DNA of 20,454 bases from CAYSPU01 sp964432995 (GCA_964432995.1 CAYSPU010000090.1:1-20454); one strand, 5' to 3'. Positions 6,964 to 14,339 are shown, counted from the first letter of the stretch. Program-made: numbers and translations. The notes: generated by a model from the sequence alone, not told the origin.

Positions 6964-8454
6964 ATGAATACCGCGATCAACGAAACGCTCATTCGGGGTG
7001 TGGTCGAGGAAGTGTTGAGCCGGCTGGGCGCGCCGGCCAAAGCCCCCGCTCCTCCGTGCGGATGTCCGGCGCCCTCCGCCGCACCGGTGGCGAAACCGGC
7101 CGCCGCGCCCAAGGGCGGGCGCCACTTTGGCGTCTTCGCCGATGCCGACGCGGCCTGCGCGGCGGCGCAGGAGGCTTATCTCCAATTGTCGGAACTCGGC
7201 GTGGCGGGCCGCAACCGGGTGGTGCAGATCATCAAGGACCTGTGCTTCGCGAATGCGGCCGACTGGGGGCGCATCGAGCTGGAGGAGACCAAGATCGGCC
7301 GGTTGGACCACAAGATCGAGAAGCTGACGGGCATGCGCGGGGTGCCGGGAGTCGAGTTCCTGCAGCCGTATGGCCTGAGCGGCGACCACGGCATCACGCT
7401 TGAGGAATACGCGCCCTTCGGTGTCATCGGTGCCGTCACACCGTCGACGCACTCGATACCGACGATGGCCTGCAACATCATCAGCATGGCGGCCGCGGGC
7501 AACGCCGCCGTCTTCAACGCCCATCCGGGGGCCGCCCGTTGTGCGGTGATGGCCGCGCGGGTGTTCAACGAGGCCATCCACCGCGAACTCGGCATCGAGA
7601 ACCTCGCCTGCATCATCGAACCGCCGACGCTCGAGTCGTTCAGCGCCCTTGCGAAGAACGAGTTGGTGCGGATTCTCTGCGTGACCGGAGGCCCGGGGGT
7701 GGTCAAGGCCGCCATGCAGAGCGGCAAACGCGCCATCTGCGCCGGACCCGGCAACCCCCCCGTTCTGGTCGACGGCACCAGTTGCCTGGACAACGCCGCC
7801 CGCTGTGTGGTCCTCGGCGCCGCCTACGACAACAACCTCCTGTGCGTCGGCGAGAAGGAGGTCTTCGTGCTGGACAAGGTGTTCGATCCGTTCCTGGCCG
7901 CGCTCGAGAAGCACGGCGCGGTGCGACTCAATCCCGGCCAGGTCGAGCGCCTGGCGAAGGAGGCCTTCGTCTTCCCGCCGGGGCAAGGCGCCGGCTGCGG
8001 CCATGCCGCCGTCAACCGCGCCCTGGTCGGGCGCGACCCGGAGGTTCTCGCCCGGATCGCCGGGGTGACCTTGCCCTCGAAGACCCAACTGCTCTTCGCC
8101 GAGACGGACGCCGACCACCTGTTCGTGGAGGAGGAACAGATGATGCCGTTCCTCCCGGTCGTGCGTGTCCGCACGGTCGAGGAAGGCATCGCCGCCGCCA
8201 AGAAGGCGGAGCGCGGCTACAAGCACTCGGCGATGATCCACTCGCACGACGTTGCCCACATGACGGCGATGGCCCGGGCGCTCGAGACGACGTTGTTCGT
8301 GAAGAACGGGGCCTGCGTGGCGGGTCTGGGCAACGGCGGGGAAGGTTACTCGAATTTCAGCATCGCCACCACCACGGGCGAAGGCATCTGCAACCCGCGC
8401 ACCTTCACCCGCGTCCGGCGCTGCGTCATGGTGGACAAGCTCCGCATCTTCTAG
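6964..8454 (+). CDS. CoA-acylating aldehyde dehydrogenase (PduP-like) with encapsulation peptide
   Basis: The 496-residue enzyme oxidises aldehyde plus CoA and NAD+ to acyl-CoA. Residues 5-22 (INETLIRGVVEEVLSRLG) are an amphipathic helix. A Pro/Ala linker with a CGC pair (23-50) follows; this layout is the known encapsulation signal of BMC aldehyde dehydrogenases. The catalytic domain shows APFGVIGAVTPSTHSIPT (150-167), GPGNPPVLVD (261-270) and the catalytic Cys294 in NNLLCVGEKEVFV. The GNGGEGYSNFSIATTTGEG segment near the C-terminus is typical. In this operon lactaldehyde is the likely substrate, giving lactoyl-CoA; acetaldehyde or propionaldehyde are possible. It lies 12 bases after BMC-P copy 1 and 5 bases before copy 2. 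Confidence 0.94.
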   Translation: MNTAINETLIRGVVEEVLSRLGAPAKAPAPPCGCPAPSAAPVAKPAAAPKGGRHFGVFADADAACAAAQEAYLQLSELGVAGRNRVVQIIKDLCFANAADWGRIELEETKIGRLDHKIEKLTGMRGVPGVEFLQPYGLSGDHGITLEEYAPFGVIGAVTPSTHSIPTMACNIISMAAAGNAAVFNAHPGAARCAVMAARVFNEAIHRELGIENLACIIEPPTLESFSALAKNELVRILCVTGGPGVVKAAMQSGKRAICAGPGNPPVLVDGTSCLDNAARCVVLGAAYDNNLLCVGEKEVFVLDKVFDPFLAALEKHGAVRLNPGQVERLAKEAFVFPPGQGAGCGHAAVNRALVGRDPEVLARIAGVTLPSKTQLLFAETDADHLFVEEEQMMPFLPVVRVRTVEEGIAAAKKAERGYKHSAMIHSHDVAHMTAMARALETTLFVKNGACVAGLGNGGEGYSNFSIATTTGEGICNPRTFTRVRRCVMVDKLRIF

Positions 8455-8459
8455 AACCC

Positions 8460-8756
8460 ATGTACCTGGCCCGCGTCGAAGGCAGTGTCATCGCCACCCG
8501 GAAGCATGCAAGCTTCGAGGGCTGGCGCCTCGTGATCTGCCAGCCCATCGGCGCGGCCGGCGAGCCCGAAGGCGCCCCCCAGGTGGCGATCGACGCCCAC
8601 GGCGCCGCCCTCCACCAGCGCGTCATCATTTCCTCCGACGGCGCCGCGGCCCGTCACGCCGTGGGCGACGCGAAGAGTCCCGCCCGCTGGATGGTGATCG
8701 GCGTGGTGGACGACAGCCCCGAACACCTGGAGCCGCCACCGAAGGCCAAGAGATGA
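8460..8756 (+). CDS. BMC-P (EutN/CcmL) pentameric vertex protein, copy 2
   Basis: The 98-residue protein opens with MYLARVEGSVIATRKHASFEG, followed by WRLVICQPI, VAIDAHGAALHQRVIISSDGAAARHAVGD (short matches only) and MVIGVVDDSPEHL, all characteristic of EutN/CcmL pentamers. It lies 5 bases after the aldehyde dehydrogenase stop. Its last codons overlap the next gene by ATGA, indicating coupled translation of two different pentamer proteins. Confidence 0.92.
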   Translation: MYLARVEGSVIATRKHASFEGWRLVICQPIGAAGEPEGAPQVAIDAHGAALHQRVIISSDGAAARHAVGDAKSPARWMVIGVVDDSPEHLEPPPKAKR

Positions 8757-9058
8757 GACTGGGATCCGTCATCGGCCGCGTCACGCTCAGTCGGACCGTG
8801 CCCACGCTGGTGGGGGCCCGTTGGCTCGTGGTGAGCCCGTTCACGCGCGAGTGTTTCCCGAAAGGACCGGACGCCCCGCCACGGGTGAGTCGGGACCCAA
8901 GTCCGATCGTCTATGACGATCTTGGAGGCGGGGTGGGGCAGACAATCGGCTATGTGGAAGGGCGCGAGGCGGCGCAACCGTTTCCGCATCCGGTGCCGGT
9001 GGACGCCATCAACGCGGCCCTGGTCGACAACGTTTTCTACACCCCGTGGAAGGCTTAG
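8753..9058 (+). CDS. BMC-P (EutN/CcmL) pentameric vertex protein, copy 3
   Basis: The 101-residue protein opens with MRLGSVIGRVTLSRTVPTLVG, followed by RWLVVSPFTRE, YDDLGGGVGQTIGYVEGREA and VPVDAINAALVDNVFY. It is the most divergent of the three pentamer proteins but keeps the G.V.G.V opening and the central GxGQ/EG region. Its start overlaps the previous stop (ATGA). GGAAGG at its 3' end (9048-9053) is the ribosome binding site of the aldolase gene. Confidence 0.9.
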   Translation: MRLGSVIGRVTLSRTVPTLVGARWLVVSPFTRECFPKGPDAPPRVSRDPSPIVYDDLGGGVGQTIGYVEGREAAQPFPHPVPVDAINAALVDNVFYTPWKA

Positions 9059-9062
9059 CATC

Positions 9063-10148
9063 ATGAAGAACGTCATCAGTGCGCGCGATGTCGAGGATTT
9101 GATCCGGCAGGGCGGCGACCCGTCCAGCCTGCCGGCCGAGGCCATCCTCACGCCCTCGGCGCGCGATCTCCTGCGCGACCTCGAACTCGGCAACGCACCC
9201 AGATTCAAGTCGTTGCTCCCCGCCGTCCAAACCGGTTCCGCGGCCGTTGGCGCCGCCGCGCCGAAGACCGTCACCGCGCGCAGCGCGAAGGGGGAACTCG
9301 AGGCCTTCTTTCATTCGCCGCCGATCACCGCGCTCAAGCACCAGATCTGCGACATCGGCCGCCGCCTCTGGCAGCGGGCGTACGTCGATGGCAACGGCGG
9401 GAACATCGCCATCAAGGTGGCGGACGACGTCGTGCTCTGCACGCCGACGCTGATCTCGAAGGGCTTCATGAAGCCCGAAGACCTCTGCCTCGTCGACCTC
9501 GACGGCAACCAGTTGCTGGGCGACAAGAAACGGACCAGCGAGATCCTGATGCACCTGCAGATCATGAAGCGCCAGCCCAAGGCCATCGCTTCCGTGCACT
9601 GTCACCCGCCGCACGCCACCGCCTTCGCCGTCGCCGGCGTCGAACCGCCCACCTGCATGATCCCGGAGTTCGAGGTGTTCTGCGCGGTCGCCATCGCCCC
9701 CTATCGCACCCCCGGCACGCCGGAGATGGGCAAGCTCGTGGCCGACCTCGTCGACAAACACAACACCATTCTCATGGCCAACCATGGCGTGGTCGCCTGG
9801 AGCCATCTGAACGTCGAGGACGCCTATTGGCGCATGGAGATCATCGAGGCCTATTGCCGCACGGTCGTGGTCGCCGCCCAGCTCGGCAAACCACTGAACA
9901 CGTTCACCTCCGGCCAACTCCAGGACCTCCTCAAGATCAAACAGAGCCTTGGGATCGTCGACCCCCGCTACGGTCTCAAGGAATGCGAGCTGTGCGACAA
10001 CGACAACTGGCGTCCGGGAGTCACGTGCGCCGTGCCGGCCCCCGCCGGTTCGGGCACACCGGCCGGATCCGCCCCCGATCCGGAAGCGGAGGCCGTCGTG
10101 CAAGCCGTCACCGACCAGATTCTCAGTCGCCTGCAGAGCGGAGGCTGA
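9063..10148 (+). CDS. Class II (zinc) sugar-phosphate aldolase with C-terminal encapsulation peptide
   Basis: The 361-residue protein belongs to the L-fuculose/L-rhamnulose-1-phosphate aldolase (AraD/FucA) family, as in BMCs of Planctomycetes and Verrucomicrobia. An N-terminal extension (1-75, MKNVISARDVEDLIRQGG) is followed by the aldolase core. Zn ligands are His179 and His181 in VHCHPPH and His241 in ANHGVV; the TSE motif is at 158-160 and GNGGNIAIK at 110-118. A Cys cluster, Cys308, Cys311 and Cys322 (ECELCDNDNWRPGVTC), follows the core. After a Pro/Gly/Ala linker, residues 339-358 (around VVQAVTDQILSRLQ) form an amphipathic helix typical of cargo targeting. It would produce DHAP plus lactaldehyde inside the shell. 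The start has a good Shine-Dalgarno (GGAAGG, 9 bases upstream), unlike most genes here. Confidence 0.92.
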   Translation: MKNVISARDVEDLIRQGGDPSSLPAEAILTPSARDLLRDLELGNAPRFKSLLPAVQTGSAAVGAAAPKTVTARSAKGELEAFFHSPPITALKHQICDIGRRLWQRAYVDGNGGNIAIKVADDVVLCTPTLISKGFMKPEDLCLVDLDGNQLLGDKKRTSEILMHLQIMKRQPKAIASVHCHPPHATAFAVAGVEPPTCMIPEFEVFCAVAIAPYRTPGTPEMGKLVADLVDKHNTILMANHGVVAWSHLNVEDAYWRMEIIEAYCRTVVVAAQLGKPLNTFTSGQLQDLLKIKQSLGIVDPRYGLKECELCDNDNWRPGVTCAVPAPAGSGTPAGSAPDPEAEAVVQAVTDQILSRLQSGG

Positions 10149-10160
10149 GAGGGGAAATGA

Positions 10161-10181
10161 AGAATGCAGAATGCAGAATGG
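10161..10181 (+). repeat. Heptanucleotide tandem repeat, (AGAATGC)n
   Basis: Three 7-base units, AGAATGC, AGAATGC, AGAATGG, begin 12 bases after the aldolase stop codon. Confidence 0.85.
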
Positions 10182-10360
10182 GGGACTGCATTCAGAACGC
10201 GAAAGTGCCAGCCCTGGTCGCATGAACCTCGCTCCCTCACCCCGGCCATCTCCCGTCCGACGGCAGAGGGAGAACGTCCGGCGCCGCGTGGTGATGGGCG
10301 AATGCGTGCCGAATGTCGGCAGCCTCGCATTCCCTGGGGCGGTGTCGAATCCGGTCTGCA

Positions 10361-10386
10361 GGACGCCCGCCGCCGGGCGTCCCTAC
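10361..10386 (-). repeat. GTAG-headed REP-like palindrome
   Basis: GGACGCCCG (10361-10369) and CGGGCGTCC (10374-10382) form a perfect 9-bp stem with a 4-base loop, followed by CTAC (10383-10386). On the minus strand this is GTAG directly before a palindrome, the hallmark of REP sequences mobilised by RAYT transposases. The same 9-base stem recurs at 14315-14335. It lies 62 bases upstream of the glycosidase start. Confidence 0.75.
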
Positions 10387-10447
10387 CTCAAGAGTGCGAC
10401 GCTTGAGGTATCATTGCGCATGCGCTTGAAGAACGTAGTCGCCGCCC

Positions 10448-13400
10448 GTGTCCGACACCAAACCATTCCAGAAGAGCGAGGCTTGCGAGTCTCCCGCTTG
10501 TTCCTGCGGTAGCGCGCTGCCGCGCCGGGATTTTCTGCGGCTCACCGCCCTTTCGGCGGCGGGTCTGGCGGCGGCGCGCCTGCCGGCCGTGGCCGGCCCC
10601 TTCACCAGAGCGGACTTCGAGGAACTCGTGCCGGCCGACAAGAGACTCCGTCGCGAGTGGCTCCATGCCCTCACCGCTCGCGGCGAACCGACGTCCTGCC
10701 GCGGCGATGAACTCCGGTTCATCGGCATGCCCGTCGGCGGCCTGTGCGCCGGCCAACTCTACCTGGGCGGCGACGGCCGACTCTGGCTCTGGGACATCTT
10801 CAACCAAACCCCGGCCACCGAGTTCACCCACTGGTCCGGACCCCATTACGCCAAGCCCCCCGAACCGTTCTCCCCGATCGAACACGGCTTCGCCCTGAGG
10901 ATCGGCCCGAAGGCCAACCCCCGAATCGTCCCCCTGGACCGACGCGGCTTCCGCGACGTGACCTTTTGCGGACAATACCCGGTCGGCCGCGTGGACTACG
11001 CGGATCCGGATCTCCCGGTGCGCGCGCAACTCGAGGCGTTCTCGCCCTTCGTCCCGCTGGACTTCGCGAACTCGAGTCTCCCGGCGACGATCCTCGAGTA
11101 CACCGTCGAGAATCGCTCGGGCGAGACGCTTGAGATCGAGCTGGCCGGCTGGATTGAGAATGCTGCCTGCCTCGGCAGCGGCAAACCCGGTCGCGGATCT
11201 CGCCGAAACCGTCTCTTCCGCGAACGCCGCCTGACTCTGCTGCACGGCACGGCGGAAGCCGCCCTCGAACCGCCGGCTGCCCCTCGTCGAGCCGACATCC
11301 TGTTCGACGATTTCGAGCGCGAACGCTACGAGCGTTGGACCGCCGAAGGCACGGCCTTTGGCGATGGCCCCATCGAAATGGCCCGCATGCCCGATTACCA
11401 GGGCCAGGTGGGCGGCCAGGGAAAGCGCGTCGTCAACACCCACAACACCCGGCAGGGCGAAAACGTGACGCAGGGCGACGAGCACGTCGGCACGCTCACC
11501 AGCGCGCCGTTTGCCATCGAGCGTCACTACGTCAACTTCCTGATCGGTGGCGGCGCCCACGCCGATCGCACCTGTGTGCAACTGCTCGTCGGCGGCCAAG
11601 CCGTCCTCTCGGCGACCGGTCGCAACGACAACCGGATGCTGCCCCACTCCTGGGACGTCCGGAAGTGGGCCGGGCAATCCGCCCAGATCCGCGTTGTCGA
11701 CCGCGAACGCGGCGGCTGGGGGAACATCGGTCTCGACGACATCGTCTTCAGCGACACGCCGCGGCAAGCTCCCGTCGCCCTGACCGCCGAAGAGGACTTC
11801 GGCTCAATTGCCCTCGCCTTGCTGGCCCGCGGCAACCGCGTCCAGGCCTGCACGGATCTGGGGTCGGTGGCGGGTAGCCGCGGACCTGAGTCCGCGCTCT
11901 CTGCCCGCAGCGGCGAAGAAGTGCGCCGACTGACGTCGGCGGCTACAGGATCAGAGCAACTCGCCGACCGTGTGGCCCAACTCGTCTTCGCTGGAACCGG
12001 CCAGGACGTGGGCGCGGCCACGCGTCCCTTTGGCGAGAAGTTGGTGGGCTCTCTCGGCACCCGCTGGCGCCTCAAGCCGGGTGCCCGGGCGAAGGCCACC
12101 TTTGTTGTGGCCTGGCATTTCCCCGCGGTTCGCCGCGGCTCTCTCAGCCACGTCACGGGGATTGCGCAGCTCCAGCGTTCCTACGCCCGGCGGTTCGGAT
12201 CCGCGGCGGATGTGGCGCGGTACGTGGCGCGGAACTTCGATCGGCTGGCCGGAGACACGCGTCTCTGGCGGCGGACGTGGTATGAGGACAGCACGTTGCC
12301 GCACTGGTTCCTCGAACGCACGTTCCTGAACAACTCGATTGCGGCGACGGCGACCTGTCTGCACTTCGACAGTGGCCGGTTCTACGGATGGGAAGGGACG
12401 TATTGCTGTGCCGGCACCTGCCAGCATGTCTGGCAATACGCCCAAGGCCTGGCCCGCGTCTTCCCTGAACTTGAACGCGCCGCCCGCGAACTCACCGATT
12501 ACGGAATCGCGTTTCACCCGGACACCGGCGCCCTGGATTACCGCGCCGAAGCCGATCGCCGCGTCGCCATCGACGGCCAGGCCGGCACCGTCCTCCGCGT
12601 CTACCGCGAACACCAGATGTCCGCCAACGACGCCTTTCTCCGCCGCCTCTGGCCGCGCGTCCGGCTCTCCGTCGAGTGCCTCATGCGGGTCGACGCCAAC
12701 AGCGACGGCGTGCTCGAGGGCGAGCAATACAACACCCTCGATGCGTCGTGGTATGGCCGCATCCCCTGGCTCAGTTCGCTCTACCTGGCGGCGCTGCGCG
12801 CGGCCGCAGCGATGGCCCGCGAGATGGGCGACAACGCCTTCGCCCAACGTTGCGAGCGGATTGCCGACCGCGGCGGCGCTCTGCTCGCGCGGGATCTCTT
12901 CAATGGCGAGTACTTCATCCATCAGCTTGACCCCGCCCACGCCGAGACGATCAACACCAACGATGGTTGCCACATCGATCAGGTGTATGGGCAGAGCTGG
13001 GCGTTCCAGGTCGGTCTGCCCCGGGTGTTGCCGTCGGACCCGACGCGGGCCGCCCTCGAGGCGCTTTGGCGATACAACTTCACGCCGGACATAGGCCCCT
13101 ATCGATCCGGGTTCACCGCGATCCCGGGCGGGCGTTGGTATGCGATGCCGGGGGAAGGCGGCCTGTTGATGTGCACGTGGCCGAAGGGCGGCGCCGAGAA
13201 GGCAGCCGGCAAAGGCGAACCGGGATTTGTCGCCTACTTCAACGAGTGCATGACCGGCTTCGAATACCAGGTCGCCGGCCACATGCTCTGGGAAGGACTG
13301 ACCGAGAAAGGCCTCGCCGTCGCCCGCATGATCCACGACCGCTACCACGCCACCCGCCGCAACCCGTGGAACGAAGTCGAGTGCAGCAGCCACTACGCGC

Positions 13401-13792
13401 GCGCCATGGCCAGCCACGGCGTTTACCTGGCGGCTTGCGGTTTCGAGTATCACGGACCGAAAGCGCATCTCGGTTTCGCCCCGCGAATCCGGCCGGAGGA
13501 TTTCCAAGCGGCGTTCACCGCCGCCGAAGGATGGGGCAGTCTCACCCAGAAGATCAGCGCCCGCCGCCAGAGCGCCGAGATCCGGCTGCGCTGGGGTCGA
13601 CTCCGGCTCCGGAGTGTGACGATCGAAGCGGCCAGCGGCCTCGCCAGCGGACGCGTGCGCGTCCAGCACCGCGGGAAAGCAGTCGCTGCCGAACCGCGAT
13701 GGAACGACTCGCGACTGACCGTGCGCCTCGATCGGGAGATCGTCCTGGCGGCGAACGAGGTTGTCGCCGTGATTGTGGAGGCTGGGGCATGA
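10448..13792 (+). CDS. Tat-exported GH116-family glycosidase (GBA2/DUF608-like) with inserted domain
   Basis: The protein has 1,114 residues from GTG. PRRDFLRLTALSAAGLAAA (25-43) is a twin-arginine signal, so the folded enzyme is exported. The N-terminal beta domain begins with LRFIGMPVGGLCAGQLYLGGDG. It is interrupted at about 280-438 by an extra domain (DILFDDFERERYERW ... VNFLIGGGAHADRTCVQLLV ... WGNIGLDDIVFSD) resembling beta-sandwich modules found beside GH32 enzymes. The (alpha/alpha)6 catalytic half follows: WYEDSTLPHWFLERTFLNNS, GRFYGWEGTY, DANSDGVLEGEQYNTLD and HIDQVYGQSWA. By remembered alignment to GBA2, Glu649 (WEGTY) is the likely nucleophile and Asp844 (HIDQVYGQ) the acid/base. 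Characterised members act on beta-glucosides, beta-xylosides or GlcNAc; the substrate here is unknown. Residues about 476-500 come from a REP pair. Carbohydrate release could feed the BMC pathway, by inference only. Confidence 0.88.
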   Translation: MSDTKPFQKSEACESPACSCGSALPRRDFLRLTALSAAGLAAARLPAVAGPFTRADFEELVPADKRLRREWLHALTARGEPTSCRGDELRFIGMPVGGLCAGQLYLGGDGRLWLWDIFNQTPATEFTHWSGPHYAKPPEPFSPIEHGFALRIGPKANPRIVPLDRRGFRDVTFCGQYPVGRVDYADPDLPVRAQLEAFSPFVPLDFANSSLPATILEYTVENRSGETLEIELAGWIENAACLGSGKPGRGSRRNRLFRERRLTLLHGTAEAALEPPAAPRRADILFDDFERERYERWTAEGTAFGDGPIEMARMPDYQGQVGGQGKRVVNTHNTRQGENVTQGDEHVGTLTSAPFAIERHYVNFLIGGGAHADRTCVQLLVGGQAVLSATGRNDNRMLPHSWDVRKWAGQSAQIRVVDRERGGWGNIGLDDIVFSDTPRQAPVALTAEEDFGSIALALLARGNRVQACTDLGSVAGSRGPESALSARSGEEVRRLTSAATGSEQLADRVAQLVFAGTGQDVGAATRPFGEKLVGSLGTRWRLKPGARAKATFVVAWHFPAVRRGSLSHVTGIAQLQRSYARRFGSAADVARYVARNFDRLAGDTRLWRRTWYEDSTLPHWFLERTFLNNSIAATATCLHFDSGRFYGWEGTYCCAGTCQHVWQYAQGLARVFPELERAARELTDYGIAFHPDTGALDYRAEADRRVAIDGQAGTVLRVYREHQMSANDAFLRRLWPRVRLSVECLMRVDANSDGVLEGEQYNTLDASWYGRIPWLSSLYLAALRAAAAMAREMGDNAFAQRCERIADRGGALLARDLFNGEYFIHQLDPAHAETINTNDGCHIDQVYGQSWAFQVGLPRVLPSDPTRAALEALWRYNFTPDIGPYRSGFTAIPGGRWYAMPGEGGLLMCTWPKGGAEKAAGKGEPGFVAYFNECMTGFEYQVAGHMLWEGLTEKGLAVARMIHDRYHATRRNPWNEVECSSHYARAMASHGVYLAACGFEYHGPKAHLGFAPRIRPEDFQAAFTAAEGWGSLTQKISARRQSAEIRLRWGRLRLRSVTIEAASGLASGRVRVQHRGKAVAAEPRWNDSRLTVRLDREIVLAANEVVAVIVEAGA
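11874..11946. repeat. Inverted pair of GTAG-headed REP hairpins (BIME-like) inside the glycosidase gene
   Basis: GTAGC (11874-11878) is followed by a 7-bp hairpin (11879-11885/11890-11896). A 27-base linker leads to a second 7-bp hairpin (11924-11930/11935-11941) and then GCTAC (11942-11946). The two halves are mirror images: GTAG-C-CGCGGAC and, in reverse complement, GTAG-C-CGCCGAC. The element is read through in frame, encoding about SRGPESALSARSGEEVRRLT within the GH116 N-terminal domain. Confidence 0.85.
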
Positions 13793-13863
13793 ACCGAGGC
13801 TCGGGTCCATGGTCAAGACGAGCGTCTGTTCGTCAGGCATCTCTGCTTTCCATGAACCGTCAG

Positions 13864-13945
13864 GTAGGGCGGCCTCTCCGAGGGCGCCGGAAGAGTATGC
13901 GCCTGAACCACTTGTTCCCGGCGCGCTGCGGAGAGCGCGCCCTAC
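13864..13945. repeat. Inverted pair of GTAG-headed REP palindromes
   Basis: The left unit is GTAG (13864-13867) plus an imperfect palindrome GGCG-g-CCTC-tcc-GAGG-g-CGCC (13868-13888). The right unit is the palindrome GGCGCGCT (13920-13927)/AGCGCGCC (13934-13941) plus CTAC (13942-13945). The outer ends GTAGGGCG and CGCCCTAC make an overall inverted repeat of 82 bases, the layout of a bacterial interspersed mosaic element. Confidence 0.8.
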
Positions 13946-14034
13946 CTTCCACGGGTTCCTGGACCCATTGCGTGCGCTCGAGCGCATGGCGGTTGCCCAT
14001 GAACCGAACGCGCAAGTCGCTGATAATGAACGAG

Positions 14035-14121
14035 ACGTCGAACGTCGAACTTCCAACGTCCAACGTTGAACAAAAAGGGCGTTCGACGTTCGATGTTCGA
14101 CGTTCAGCGTTCGATGTTCAT
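14035..14121. repeat. Inverted heptanucleotide arrays forming a long imperfect stem-loop
   Basis: The left arm (14035-14069) has five 7-base units: ACGTCGA, ACGTCGA, ACTTCCA, ACGTCCA, ACGTTGA. The right arm (14080-14121) has six units of CGTTCGA/TGTTCGA type. The right arm is the reverse complement family of the left, so RNA or single strands could fold into a stem of about 35 bp around the short loop holding AAAAAGG. Confidence 0.85.
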
Positions 14122-14190
14122 CCCGGTTCATGGCCTCCACGCGCGTCCAGACCTTGGAGGTCCGGCCTTCCCACAAAGCGTCAGCAGCAG

Positions 14191-14216
14191 GTAGGGACGC
14201 GCGGCCCCGCGCGTCC
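14191..14216 (+). repeat. GTAG-headed REP-like palindrome
   Basis: GTAG (14191-14194) is followed by GGACGCGCGG (14195-14204), a CC loop, and CCGCGCGTCC (14207-14216), a perfect 10-bp stem. Confidence 0.75.
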
Positions 14217-14314
14217 AGGCCATCCCGAAGAAGAGGAGCGACGCCGACTCGCCGGCTTGCCGACCTCCGACGCGCCGGTTCATGGTGAGGGGGATTCGGC
14301 CAGCCGGTTCCTGC

Positions 14315-14339
14315 GGACGCCCGAGCCGGGCGTCCCTCC
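14315..14339 (-). repeat. Degenerate REP-like palindrome upstream of the aldolase-like gene
   Basis: GGACGCCCG (14315-14323) and CGGGCGTCC (14327-14335) give a perfect 9-bp stem identical to that at 10361-10382. The following CTCC stands where CTAC is expected. It ends 21 bases before the next start codon. Confidence 0.65.

Larger units (their letters stand above)
10149..10447. other. Repeat-bearing spacer after the BMC operon
   Basis: No gene is seen. It holds a heptamer array (10161-10181) whose unit GAATGCA can pair with TGCATTC at 10187-10193. Next is a CCCTCACCCCGGCC...AGAGGGAGA stretch (about 10233-10274) resembling a widely dispersed bacterial intergenic repeat. A GTAG-headed palindrome lies at 10361-10386. 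Confidence 0.6.

Noticed and set aside
6055..8259. Long minus-strand open frame of 734 residues antisense to ackA, BMC and aldehyde dehydrogenase genes
   Set aside because: It is His/Arg/Gly-rich with no family motifs and lies opposite several clearly conserved genes. It is an artefact of high GC third positions.
14035..14121. Possible CRISPR array
   Set aside because: The period is 7 bases with no unique spacers between conserved repeats, so these are heptamer tandem repeats.
11951..14176. Minus-strand open frame of 741 residues antisense to the glycosidase
   Set aside because: It lies opposite a recognisable GH116 catalytic domain, has low-complexity composition, and its start falls in heptamer repeats (HRTLNVEHRTSN).
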